Shown: in pieces, positions 8,244-16,600 of the stretch | Layout: each line of letters starts with the position of its first letter | How positions within the stretch are numbered: the first letter of the stretch is position 1 | Source: Stappia sp. | GTDB lineage: Bacteria > Pseudomonadota > Alphaproteobacteria > Rhizobiales > Stappiaceae | DNA length: 64,000 bases | Direction of reading: 5' to 3' | Assembly: GCF_040110915.1 (NCBI RefSeq) | Contig: NZ_CP157793.1 | Span: forward strand, 880,939 to 944,938 | Translations under genes and position numbers: made by a program | The notes under the pieces: generated by a model | What the model saw: only the letters and a program-made list of their open reading frames with translations | What the model was told of the DNA's origin: nothing | Database searches by the model: none

Positions 8244-8813
8244 ATGACCGCACTCCTCACGACGCCGCCGGCGCAGGAACCGGTGACGCTGGACGAGGCC
8301 CGCGCCCACCTGAGGGTTACCGCGAGCGACGAGGACACGCTGATCGCGCGCCTCGTCGCGACCGCGCGGGCCCATGTGGAACGGGCGACGGGACGCGCGC
8401 TGCTGACGCAGGGCTGGCGGCTCTATCTCGATGCCTGGCCGCCGGGGCGCATCGTCCGCCTGCCGGTGGCGCCCGTGCAGTCGGTCGACGCGCTCACCGT
8501 CTACGACGGCGACGGGGTGCCGGAGACGTTCACGGCCTCCGCGATGACGCTCGACGGCGCCGGCACGCCGCCGCGTCTCAAGGTGGCGCTCGGCGCAATG
8601 GCACCGGGGCAGGGCCTCAACGGCATCGAGATCGACTTCACCGCCGGCTACGGCGCGAATGCGACGGACGTTCCGGCACCCCTCATCCAGGCGATCCTGA
8701 TGCTCGTCGCCCACTGGTTCGACCATCGCGATCTCGGAGCCGAGATGGCCACCACCCAGGTGCCGGGCGGGCTCGAAGCGCTGATCGCGCCCTACCGGAG
8801 CCTGCGGCTGTGA
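8244..8813 (+). CDS. GTA head-tail adaptor (g6)
   Basis: A protein of about 189 residues of the phage gp6-like/phiE125 gp8 head-tail connector family. The signature is the N-terminal PVTLDEARAHLRVTASDEDT and LIARLVATARAHVERATGRA, then a beta-rich middle and the C-terminal HWFDHRDLGAEMATTQVPGG. The protein sits under the portal ring. The in-frame ATG at 8238 overlaps the ribosome-binding site GGAAAGGA (8231-8238), so ATG 8244 is preferred. It is translationally coupled to the next gene by a GTGA overlap. Confidence 0.88.
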   Translation: MTALLTTPPAQEPVTLDEARAHLRVTASDEDTLIARLVATARAHVERATGRALLTQGWRLYLDAWPPGRIVRLPVAPVQSVDALTVYDGDGVPETFTASAMTLDGAGTPPRLKVALGAMAPGQGLNGIEIDFTAGYGANATDVPAPLIQAILMLVAHWFDHRDLGAEMATTQVPGGLEALIAPYRSLRL

Positions 8814-9133
8814 CCCGCGCGGGAGACCTCGACCGGCCGATGCGGCTCGAGCGGCCCGATCGTATCGAGGCCTCGGACGGCGAGGCGGAGATCGTCTTCA
8901 CCGACATGGGGGCCGTCTTCGTGGCGCTCGCGCCGGCAAGTCTCGCGCAGCGACAGGTTCTGGAGCGCGTCGACGGCGTTGCCAGTCACAGCGCGACGTT
9001 GCGCGCGGGCAGCGGGATCGCCGGCGGCTGGCGGCTCGTGGAGGGCGCGCGCGTCTTCCGCGTGCTGGCCGTCGACGACGCGCCGAGGCGCAGCGGATAC
9101 GTGACCTGTCTCGTCGAGGAGGAGGGACGATGA
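8810..9133 (+). CDS. GTA head-tail stopper / head closure protein (g7)
   Basis: A 107-residue small beta-barrel protein of the phage head-completion (SPP1 gp16-like) family. It begins at GTG 8810, overlapping the g6 stop in GTGA. Segments such as FVALAPASLAQRQVLERVDG, followed by an HSATLR strand and the C-terminal GYVTCLVEEEGR, match stoppers that close the filled head and bind the tail. Family assignment depends strongly on the position between adaptor and tail terminator. It ends in an ATGA overlap with g8. Confidence 0.8.
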   Translation: MTRAGDLDRPMRLERPDRIEASDGEAEIVFTDMGAVFVALAPASLAQRQVLERVDGVASHSATLRAGSGIAGGWRLVEGARVFRVLAVDDAPRRSGYVTCLVEEEGR

Positions 9134-9537
9134 GCGGTCAGCAGGCCCTGCGGGCGGCGCTGGTGGAAACCCTGCGCGGCGACGCGGCGCTCACCGCGCT
9201 GATCGGCCCGGGCCGCGTGCACGACGGCGCGCCGCGCGCGACACCCGCCCCCTTCGTCGATCTGGGGCCGATGGAAACGCAATTGCTGACCGGCGATCCG
9301 GCGGAAGGCGAGCGGCACACGCTCGACCTTACCGTGATCTCGCGGACCCCTGCGCGCGGCGAAACGACAGCGGCGGTCGCTGCCATGCGCGATGCGCTCG
9401 CCGGCCTCGGCGCGCATCTGGCCGGGCACCGCCTCGTGCATGTGAGCGATCCCGTGATGCGCAGCGAACGGCTGCGCAGCGGGCGCGGCTGGCGCGGGAG
9501 GCTGCGCGTGACGGTCGTCACCGAACCGGCGAACTGA
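9130..9537 (+). CDS. GTA tail terminator, DUF3168 family (g8)
   Basis: A 135-residue DUF3168 protein. It starts SGQQALRAALVETLRGDAAL and has TALIGPGRVHDGAPRATPAP, FVDLGPMETQLLTGD, HTLDLTVISR and a C-terminal RGRLRVTVVTEP strand, all hallmarks of tail-terminator proteins that cap the tail tube at the head end. The ATG overlaps the g7 stop (ATGA). A 30-base gap with GGAGAGG precedes the next gene. Confidence 0.88.
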   Translation: MSGQQALRAALVETLRGDAALTALIGPGRVHDGAPRATPAPFVDLGPMETQLLTGDPAEGERHTLDLTVISRTPARGETTAAVAAMRDALAGLGAHLAGHRLVHVSDPVMRSERLRSGRGWRGRLRVTVVTEPAN

Positions 9538-9567
9538 CACGGACGGACCTGAAAAAAGGAGAGGGCC

Positions 9568-9981
9568 ATGGCCGCACAGGCAGGCAAGGACTTGTTGCTG
9601 AAATGCGATTCCACCGGCGCGGGCGCCTTCGTCACGGTCGCGGGCCTGCGCGCACGGCGGATCGCGCTCAATGCCGGCAGCGTCGATATCACCGACACGG
9701 ACAGTGCCGGGCGCTGGCGGGAACTGCTTGCCGGTGCCGGCACGCGCTCTGCCAGCGTGTCGGGGTCCGGCATCTTTCGCGATGCCGCCGCCGACGAAAC
9801 GGTGCGCGGGCTGTTCTTCGACGGGCTGATCCGCGACTGGCAGGTCGTGGTGCCGGACTTCGGCACGATCACCGGTCCCTTCCAGATCGTCGCGCTCGAC
9901 TATGCCGGCACGCACAACGGCGAGCTGACCTATGAGCTCGCGCTGGAATCGGCCGGCGAACTCACCTTCGCGGGCGTCTGA
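9568..9981 (+). CDS. GTA major tail tube protein (g9)
   Basis: A 137-residue TP901-1-type major tail protein. It contains QAGKDLLLKCDSTGAGAF, RARRIALNAGSVDITDTDS, GRWRELLAGAGTRSASVSGS and a C-terminal THNGELTYELALESAGELTF. These are the conserved beta-strand pattern of tube subunits that stack into hexameric rings. A good Shine-Dalgarno AAAGGAGAGG lies just before the ATG. It is followed two bases later by g10. Confidence 0.93.
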   Translation: MAAQAGKDLLLKCDSTGAGAFVTVAGLRARRIALNAGSVDITDTDSAGRWRELLAGAGTRSASVSGSGIFRDAAADETVRGLFFDGLIRDWQVVVPDFGTITGPFQIVALDYAGTHNGELTYELALESAGELTFAGV

Positions 9982-9983
9982 CC

Positions 9984-10373
9984 ATGGTCAACCGACATCG
10001 CGGCGAGGTTTCGGTGACGCTCGACGGGCGGCGGCACACGATGGTGCTGACGCTGGGCGCGCTGGCCGAACTGGAAGCCGCCTTCGACAGCGAGAGCCTG
10101 AACGGGCTCGGGGCCCGCTTCGCGAGCGGGCATCTGTCGTCCCGGGATCTGCTCACCATCGTCGGCGCGGGTCTGCGCGGCGCGGGCCAGCCCATCGACG
10201 ATGCGGCGCTGGCCGCCATGCGCCCGGACGGCGGCCTGCCGGCGCTGGCGCGCGCCGTCGCCGATCTGCTGCGCGTCACCTTCCTGGGAGACGAAGTCCC
10301 GGGAGACGAGGTCCCGGGAGACGGGGCCGCGCCCTCCACCGCAGCGGGGGAACCCGACCCGGGAAACCGCTGA
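9984..10373 (+). CDS. GTA g10 tail-assembly protein (gene transfer agent family protein)
   Basis: A 129-residue protein beginning NRHRGEVSVTLDGRRHTMVL and then LGALAELEAAFDSESLNGLG, typical of the small GTA family protein between the tail tube gene and g10.1. It probably acts in tail assembly, like a tail-assembly chaperone. The C-terminus carries tandem GDEVP units encoded by a 15-base DNA repeat. This tail is probably not structurally important. The stop overlaps an apparent CTG start for g10.1. Confidence 0.82.
   Translation: MVNRHRGEVSVTLDGRRHTMVLTLGALAELEAAFDSESLNGLGARFASGHLSSRDLLTIVGAGLRGAGQPIDDAALAAMRPDGGLPALARAVADLLRVTFLGDEVPGDEVPGDGAAPSTAAGEPDPGNR
10286..10326 (+). repeat. 15-base tandem repeat in the 3' end of g10
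   Basis: GGGAGACGAAGTCCC (10286-10300), GGGAGACGAGGTCCC (10301-10315) and a partial third unit GGGAGACGGGG. The units are in frame and encode repeated GDEVP. Length change would keep the frame. Confidence 0.85.
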
Positions 10374-10591
10374 CGGCCGCGGGCGGGCGCCGGCCCGCGG
10401 CCTTTCCCTGGCGCGACGTGATGGCGGCCTGTCTCGGACGCCTGCGCTGGACGCCGGAGGCCTTCTGGCGGGCGACCCCGCGTGAGGTCGCCGCCGCCCT
10501 GCGTCCGGTCGGGGCGACGCAGCGCGGACCGCTGCCGCGCGCGGCCTTCGAATTTCTGATGCAACGCTATCCAGATGGAGAACCGACGTGA
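10370..10591 (+). CDS. GTA g10.1, phage tail-assembly chaperone-like (rcc01693 type)
   Basis: About 73 residues if translation starts at the CTG of 10370 (LTAAGGRRPAAFPWRDVMAA). The core CLGRLRWTPEAFWRATPREV and AAALRPVG matches the small GTA protein made between g10 and the tape measure. The conserved FPW segment lies upstream of the first ordinary start codons (GTG 10418, ATG 10421), and no ATG, GTG or TTG precedes it in frame. A CTG that overlaps the g10 stop as CTGA fits the four-base overlaps used throughout the cluster. The stop overlaps the tape-measure GTG (GTGA). Confidence 0.7.
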   Translation: MTAAGGRRPAAFPWRDVMAACLGRLRWTPEAFWRATPREVAAALRPVGATQRGPLPRAAFEFLMQRYPDGEPT

Positions 10592-11214
10592 CCGGCTCAT
10601 GTTCTGACGATCAGACAGACACCGATGCGGAAAACTCGGATTCAGAATCTGAGGAAGCACAAAGACTTGCTGCCATTATGACGGAGGTGCATGAGACCTC
10701 GAAGCAGATCGGATCGACGCTCGCTGGTGCCCTGCAAACCGCAGTGCGCGGTGGCGAGCGCCTCGATGTGGTCTTCAAGTCGATCGCCACATCCCTGTCG
10801 CAGTGGTCGCTCCAGCGATCGATGGACGACCTCGGAGATCTGATCGGCACAAGGGTGGAAAAGATCGCAGGCAGCTTCGTCTCGAATTTCTTTGCTACCC
10901 CGTCGAACGGCGGCTCCGACGCCCCAATGCCCTTCGCCAAGGGCGGGGTCGTCGCGGCGCCCACCTATTTCCCGTTGCCGGGCTCGGCGTCGGGCACGGG
11001 GCTGATGGGGGAGGCGGGGGCGGAAGCGATCCTGCCCCTGTCGCGCGATGCGCGCGGGCGGCTCGGCGTGAGTGCGCTCGGCGATGCCCCGGGCGGCGCG
11101 CCGTCCATCGTGTTCAACGTGGAAACGCGGGACGCGGAGAGTTTCCTGCGCTCCGAGGCGCAGGTCGCGACAATGGTAGCCCGCGCCGCCGGACGGGGAC
11201 GGCGCGGGCTTTGA
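10588..11214 (+). CDS. GTA short tape measure protein (g11)
   Basis: A 208-residue protein, close to the length of RcGTA gp11 and far shorter than phage tape measures, consistent with a short tail. The C-terminal half has the conserved MPFAKGGVVAAPTYFPLPGS, GTGLMGEAGAEAILPLSRDA and GRLGVSALG region followed by a beta-rich end. The N-terminal third is unusually acidic (SDDQTDTDAENSDSESEEAQ) and is followed by an amphipathic helix. DNA from 10588 to about 10930 is visibly poorer in G+C than its neighbours, with codons such as AGA and TCT. This suggests replacement of the 5' half. The start is GTG 10588 (GTGA overlap). Confidence 0.85.
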   Translation: MTGSCSDDQTDTDAENSDSESEEAQRLAAIMTEVHETSKQIGSTLAGALQTAVRGGERLDVVFKSIATSLSQWSLQRSMDDLGDLIGTRVEKIAGSFVSNFFATPSNGGSDAPMPFAKGGVVAAPTYFPLPGSASGTGLMGEAGAEAILPLSRDARGRLGVSALGDAPGGAPSIVFNVETRDAESFLRSEAQVATMVARAAGRGRRGL

Positions 11215-11252
11215 CGTCGGGCCTGAAGAGGAGGGGCTCAGGCACCGGCGTA

Positions 11253-11492
11253 TCAGGCGGCGGCGAGAAGGGCCGCGATTTCGTCCTTGAGATGGAGGCG
11301 CTGCTTCTTGAGGTTTTCGAGCGCCTCGTCGGACGCCGGCTCAACCTCGCTCTCGATGCGATGAATCTCGCGATTCACCGAATGGTACTCGTCCGCGAGT
11401 TTGGCGAAGTGCGCGTTGGACACCTTGAGCTGATGCAGCTGGTCGGTCTTGTCCGGGAACTCTTCGTGCAGCTCGTGGGGAACGTGACTCAT
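11253..11492 (-). CDS. DUF465 (YdcH/SlyX-like) small coiled-coil protein, antisense within the GTA cluster
   Basis: A 79-residue, almost entirely helical protein: VPHELHEEFPDKTDQLHQLK, FAKLADEYHSVNREIHRIES, LENLKKQRLHLKDEIAALLA. This is the DUF465/YdcH family pattern (HxLxxEFP, LHxLKxxxxHFxxLxxEYHxV). Members are soluble small proteins of unsettled function. It is the only minus-strand gene in the 16-kb cluster, convergent with the tape-measure gene (38-base gap) and divergent from g12. The GGAGGTAAGC-type site upstream on its strand supports translation from 11492. An expression link with the GTA is possible but unproven. Confidence 0.87.
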   Translation of the reverse strand: MSHVPHELHEEFPDKTDQLHQLKVSNAHFAKLADEYHSVNREIHRIESEVEPASDEALENLKKQRLHLKDEIAALLAAA

Positions 11493-11613
11493 GTGTGGGC
11501 TTACCTCCGTTGTTGCGCCGACAATGCGCGCCCTCGTCGGGCTTCGCCTTGAGGGAGATCAAAGCGCGCCCGCCATTGTGGATCCGCGGAGATTAAGATG
11601 GGGATGATGCCGG

Positions 11614-12273
11614 ATGACGGGTTTCGTGGAAGACCGGTTTCCGCTGGGGGTGGCCTTTGGCGCCAGCGGCGGACCGCAATGGCGCACCGATGTCGTAACG
11701 CTCGCTTCGGGCGCGGAAGCGCGTAACGCGCGCTGGGCCGGATCGCGGCGGCGCTACGATGCCGGATCGGGAATTCGCTCGCTCTCCGACCTTCAGGCGG
11801 TGGCCCTTTTCTTCGAGCGCATGCGCGGGCGGCTCACCGGCTTTCGGTTTCGCGATCCCTTCGATCACCTGTCCTCCGCCGCACCCGGCGCAGGCGGCGA
11901 CCCGAATGCGCTCGACGGACCGCTCGGCATCGGCGACGGCGCCACCGACGTCTTCGCCCTCGTCAAGACCTACGGGAGCGGAGCGCAGGCCTATGTCCGG
12001 CGCATCGCCAAGCCCGTCGCGGGGTCGGTGCGCATCGCGCGCGACGGCGTCGAACTCGCCGACGGCAGCGACTTCACCTGCGATTCCGCGACCGGCCTCG
12101 TGACCTTTCTCGGCGGAGCGCCCGCGCCCGGTGCGGTGCTGACCGCCGGCTTTCGCTTCGACGTGCCGGTGCGCTTCGACATCGACCGGCTCGACATGAG
12201 TCTCACGCATGTGCGCGCCGGACGGGTGCCGACCATCCCGCTCGTCGAGATCGATCCCCTGACGGAGGCGTAA
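11614..12273 (+). CDS. GTA distal tail protein, DUF2460 family (g12)
   Basis: A 219-residue DUF2460 protein. The conserved start is FVEDRFPLGVAFGASGGPQW, followed by DVVTLASGAEARNARWAGSR, RRYDAGSGIRSLSDLQAV, FFERMRGRLTGFRFRDPFDH and the C-terminal FDIDRLDMSL and IPLVEIDP. It forms the distal tail ring between the tube and the hub. Because of the antisense gene upstream it probably needs its own promoter in 11493-11613 or read-through from g11. The ribosome-binding site before 11614 is weak (GGGGATGATG). Confidence 0.92.
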   Translation: MTGFVEDRFPLGVAFGASGGPQWRTDVVTLASGAEARNARWAGSRRRYDAGSGIRSLSDLQAVALFFERMRGRLTGFRFRDPFDHLSSAAPGAGGDPNALDGPLGIGDGATDVFALVKTYGSGAQAYVRRIAKPVAGSVRIARDGVELADGSDFTCDSATGLVTFLGGAPAPGAVLTAGFRFDVPVRFDIDRLDMSLTHVRAGRVPTIPLVEIDPLTEA

Positions 12274-12278
12274 CGCGC

Positions 12279-13172
12279 ATGAAAACCCTGTCGCAAACCA
12301 CCCGCGACCGGCTGACAGCGCCGACGACGACGCGCGCCACCTGCTGGCGTGTCACCCGCGCCGACGGGTTGACGCTGGGCTTCACCGATCACGACCGGCC
12401 GGTCGCCTTCGACGGGCTGACCTACCGCCCTGATCTCGGCTTCGAGACCACCGCCGCCACCCAGGAGCCGGATCTGGCCGCCGGCTCGGCCGAGGTGAGC
12501 GGTATCCTCGCTTCGCAAAGCCTGACCGAGGCGGATCTTGCCGCCGGCCTGTGGGACGGCGCCGAGGTCGAGGTTTTCACGGTCGACTGGCAGGACCCTT
12601 CCGCCCGCGTGCTGATGCGCCGGGCGGTGATCGGCGAGGTGCGCCGCGAGGGGCAGGCGTTTCGCGCCGAACTGCGCGGTCTGGCGCATCTCTTCGACCA
12701 GCCGCAGGGACGGGTCTTCTCGCATCTGTGCGACGCCGATCTCGGCGACGCGCGCTGCCGGGTGGATCTGGACGCCGGCGGATTCCGGCCCACGGCCACG
12801 CTTGCCGCCGGGTCGACGCGCGACACGCTGCGTCTGGAGGGCGTCGCGGGGCCGGAAGCGGACTGGTTCACCGGCGGGCGCGTCGAGGTGACGCCGGACG
12901 CAGGCCCGGCGGTTGTCCGCGAGATCGTGTCCGACCGGCGCGAGGGGAGCGAACGTGTCGTGACGCTGCTCGGGCCCCTGCCGCAGGTGCCGGAGCCCGC
13001 GTGGGAGATCCGTCTCGTCGCCGGCTGCGACAAGCGCTTTGCGACCTGCCGGGAGAAATTCGCCAATGCGCCCAACTTTCAGGGCTTCCCGCACATGCCG
13101 GGGGCGGATTTCGTGCTCGCCTATCCCAGTCGCGGCGATGCCCGCAACGACGGTGGCCGCCTGATCGACTGA
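12279..13172 (+). CDS. GTA baseplate hub, DUF2163 family (g13)
   Basis: A 297-residue DUF2163 protein. N-terminal segments are ATTCWRVTRADGLTLGFTDH and FDGLTYRPDLGF. Four cysteines occur in two pairs, LCDADLGDARCRVDL and AGCDKRFATCREKF, followed by the family end motif FQGFPHMPGADFVLAYPS. In the RcGTA structure the hub is, as I recall, reported to bind an iron-sulfur cluster, and the four cysteines here would fit that. It starts at ATG 12279, five bases after g12. The 3' end carries a duplicated 13-base stretch containing the stop codon. Confidence 0.9.
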   Translation: MKTLSQTTRDRLTAPTTTRATCWRVTRADGLTLGFTDHDRPVAFDGLTYRPDLGFETTAATQEPDLAAGSAEVSGILASQSLTEADLAAGLWDGAEVEVFTVDWQDPSARVLMRRAVIGEVRREGQAFRAELRGLAHLFDQPQGRVFSHLCDADLGDARCRVDLDAGGFRPTATLAAGSTRDTLRLEGVAGPEADWFTGGRVEVTPDAGPAVVREIVSDRREGSERVVTLLGPLPQVPEPAWEIRLVAGCDKRFATCREKFANAPNFQGFPHMPGADFVLAYPSRGDARNDGGRLID

Positions 13173-13186
13173 CCTGATCGACTGAG
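13161..13186 (+). repeat. 13-base tandem duplication spanning the g13 stop codon
   Basis: CTGATCGACTGAC (13161-13173) and CTGATCGACTGAG (13174-13186). The first copy encodes the last residues and stop of the hub protein, and the second repeats the same sequence in the spacer. Confidence 0.85.
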
Positions 13187-13227
13187 CCGGCTTTTCCCCT
13201 TGCCCTTCCTTGTCGAAAGGACCCGAC

Positions 13228-13671
13228 ATGATCGAGCGCGCGACAATCGTCCGCGAGGCGCGGGCGTGGATCGGCACGCCCTATCGTCACCAGGCGAGCT
13301 GCCGGGGAAGCGGGGCCGATTGCCTCGGTCTCGTGCGCGGGGTGTGGCGGGCGCTGTTCGGACGCGAGCCCGAACGGCCGCCGCCCTACACCCGCGACTG
13401 GGCCGAGGCGGACCCGGCGGAAACGCTGCTTCTGGCCGCGCGGCGGCATCTTGAGGAACGCAGCCCCGGCGCGGCCGAGCCCGGCGACGTGCTGCTGTTT
13501 CGCTGGCGCGCCGGCGCGCCGGCCAAACACGCCGGCATTCTCGCCACCCCGACGACCCTGATCCATGCCTATGAAGGCATCGCCGTGACCGAAAGCCCGC
13601 TCGGCTCCGCCTGGCGGCGGCGGCTGGCCGGTGTCTTCGCCTTTCCCGGAGCGGCACCATGGCAACCCTGA
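13228..13671 (+). CDS. GTA NlpC/P60-family peptidoglycan peptidase (g14)
   Basis: A 147-residue cysteine peptidase. RAWIGTPYRHQASCRGSGAD leads into the catalytic cysteine of GADCLGLVRG. The histidine is in PAKHAGILATP, with the third polar residue expected nearby. It belongs to the baseplate and should cut peptide stems of peptidoglycan during DNA delivery. ATG 13228 follows GAAAGG with a good spacer, and the upstream TTG at 13210 is unlikely. It overlaps the megatron gene by 13 bases. Confidence 0.92.
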   Translation: MIERATIVREARAWIGTPYRHQASCRGSGADCLGLVRGVWRALFGREPERPPPYTRDWAEADPAETLLLAARRHLEERSPGAAEPGDVLLFRWRAGAPAKHAGILATPTTLIHAYEGIAVTESPLGSAWRRRLAGVFAFPGAAPWQP

Positions 13672-16600
13672 TCCTCGCGGCCGCCGGCAAGGCGATCGGC
13701 GGCGCGGTCTTCGGCGGCGCGGGCGCGATTCTCGGTCAGGCGGCCGGTGCGCTCGCCGGCTCGGTGATCGACGATGCGCTCTTCGGCACGTCCCAGGTCA
13801 ACGAGGGACGGCGGTTGGCGGATCTGTCGATCCAGTCGTCGACGGAGGGCGCCTCGCTGCCGAAGGTCTACGGCCGCGTGCGTCTGGCGGGGCAGGTGAT
13901 CTGGGCGACGCGCCTCGAGGAAGAGGTGCGCGAGCAAAGCCAGGGCGGCAAGGGCGGCGGCGGGGCCCGCGTCACCCAACGCAGCTATCATTATTACGCC
14001 AGTTTCGCCGTCGCGCTGTGCGAGGGGCCGGTGGCGCGCATCGGTGCCGTGTGGGCCGACGGAAAGCCGATGGATCTCGACGGCGTCACCTGGCGCGTGC
14101 ATCACGGCACCGCCAACCAGCCCGCCGATCCGCTCATCGCCGCGCTGCAGGGCGAGACGCCGGCCTACCGCAATGTCGCCTATGTCGTCTTCGAGCGTCT
14201 GCCGCTCGACCTCTACGGCGACCGGCTGCCGCAGCTCACCTTCGAGGTGATCCGCGCGGTCGAGCCGCTGGAAGCGCTGGTGCGGGCGATCACGGTGATC
14301 CCGGGCGCCGGCGAGTTCGTCTATGCGCCGCTGCCGGTGACCTGGAGCGAGCGTCCGGGCGTCGCCGAGCGCATCAACCGGCACGTCACCCACGCCGACA
14401 GCAACTGGACCGCCTCGCTCGACGAGTTGCAGGCGCTGTGTCCAAACCTGGAGCAGGTGGCGCTGGTGGTCTCCTGGTTCGGCGACGACCTGCGCTGTGG
14501 CACGTGCACCGTCCGGCCCAGGGTGGAAACGCAAGGGCGCGCGACGTCGGGCATGACATGGTCCGTCTCCGGCGAAACGACGGCCACGGCCGCCGAGGTG
14601 AGCCGCGCGGGCGACCGTCCCGCCTATGGCGGGACGCCGGCCGACGAAAGCGTCATCCGCGCCATTCAGGATCTGAAGGCGCGCGGGCTCAAGGTCGCGC
14701 TGCATCCCTTCATCCTGATGGATGTGCCCGCCGGCAACGCTCTGCCCGATCCCTACGGTGGAACGGAGCAGGCGCCGCACCCCTGGCGCGGGCGGATCAC
14801 CGCCTCGCTGGCGCCGGGACTGCCGGGAACGCCCGACGGCACGGGCGCTGTAACGGCGGAACTCGACGCCTTCGTCGGCACGGCCGCGCCCGGCGATTTT
14901 CTGCAGGGGCCGAACGGCGTCGGCTATGCGGGGCCGGCGGAATGGTCCTTCCGCCGCTTCGTGCTGCATCACGCGCATCTGGCGGCCGCCGCCGGCGGGG
15001 TCGACACCTTCCTGATCGCTTCGGAGTTGCGCGGCCTGACAAGGCTGCGGTCGGGGTCGGGCGTCTATCCCTTCGTCGCCGCGCTCAAGGCGCTGGCGAG
15101 CGAGGTGCAGGCGATCCTGCCCGGTGCCGCGATCACCTATGGCGCGGACTGGACGGAATACGGCGCCCATCAGGTCGGCGCCGGCGAGCTGCGCTTTCCC
15201 CTCGATCCGCTGTGGGCCGATCCGGCCATCTCGGCGGTTGGCATCAATGCCTATTTCCCGCTCGCGGACATGCGCGAGGAGGGCGATCCCGACGGCAATA
15301 TCGCGCCGCACGATGCGCAGGCGCTCCACGCGGCCGTCGCCGGGGGAGAGGATTACGACTGGTTCTATGCCAGCGAGGCCGACCGGCTGACGGGCGTGCG
15401 CACGCCCATCGCCGACGGCGCCTACGGCAAGCCCTGGGTCTATCGCGCCAAGGATCTGGTGGGCTGGTGGTCCAATCCGCATGTGGAACGCGTGGGCGGC
15501 GCGGAACTCGCCACCGCGACCGACTGGGCGCCGCAGACAAAGCCGATCTGGCTCACCGAACTGGGCGTGCCGGCCATCGACCGGGGCGCGAACCAGCCCA
15601 ACATCTTCTTCGACGAAAAATCCTCCGAGTCCGGCTGGCCGCGCTTTTCCAACGGCGGTCGCGACGACCTGATCCAGCGCCGGGCGCTGGAGGCGGTGCT
15701 CGCCTATTGGTCCGGCGATCACCCTGCGCTTCCCGCCGGAGCCAATCCGGTCTCGCCGGTGTACGGCGGGCCGATGCTGGACGCCGGCGGCATCTTCCTG
15801 TGGTGCTGGGACGCGCGGCCCTATCCCGCGTTTCCCGGGCAGCTCGACGTGTGGAGCGACGGCGAGAACTGGCGCGCCGGCCACTGGCTGACCGGGCGGC
15901 TCGGGGGCGTGTCGCTCGCCGGCCTGATCGGCGCGCTGGCGACCGATTACGGGCTGTCCCCGGATGTCTACACGGTCGAAACCGTGCCGGGCACGATCGA
16001 CGGGCTGGCGGTGGCGGGGCCGAGCACCTTGCGCGCGGTGCTCGCGCCGCTGCTCGAGGCGCATGGCGTGGTGGCGGCGGATCTCGGCCCGCGCATCGGC
16101 TTCCGGCCCGCTTGGTCGCCGGTCGCCGCGGAGCTTGGCGGCGACGATCTCGTCGTGGCCTCGCGCGACGAGCCCGTGCTGTCGAGCCTGCGCGCGCAAG
16201 CGGCCGATCTTCCGGCCGAGGTGCGGATTTCGGCCCGCGATGGCGCGCGCGATCACCGCCGCTACGTGGTGTCCTCGCGCCGGCGGGAGGGGCACAGCGT
16301 CCGGGTGGAGGAAATCGATCTGGCCGCGACCCTCGATCCGGGCATCGCGGCGGGGCTGGCGGACGGCCTGCTCGTCCGGCGCTGGAGCGCGCGCGAGGAA
16401 CTGCGCTTTGTCGCCGGGCCGGCGCATCTCGCGCTGGAACCCGGCGATGTCGTGCGTCTTGCCGCCGATCCGCAAACCGGATTGGCGCAGGCCATGACCG
16501 CGCGCATCGAGTCTCTGGAAGAGGCGGGGGCCCTGCGCATCGTGGCGCGCGAGGCACGCCCGCCGCTCTCCCTGCGTGCGCGCCGGGTCGGCGGCGAGGG

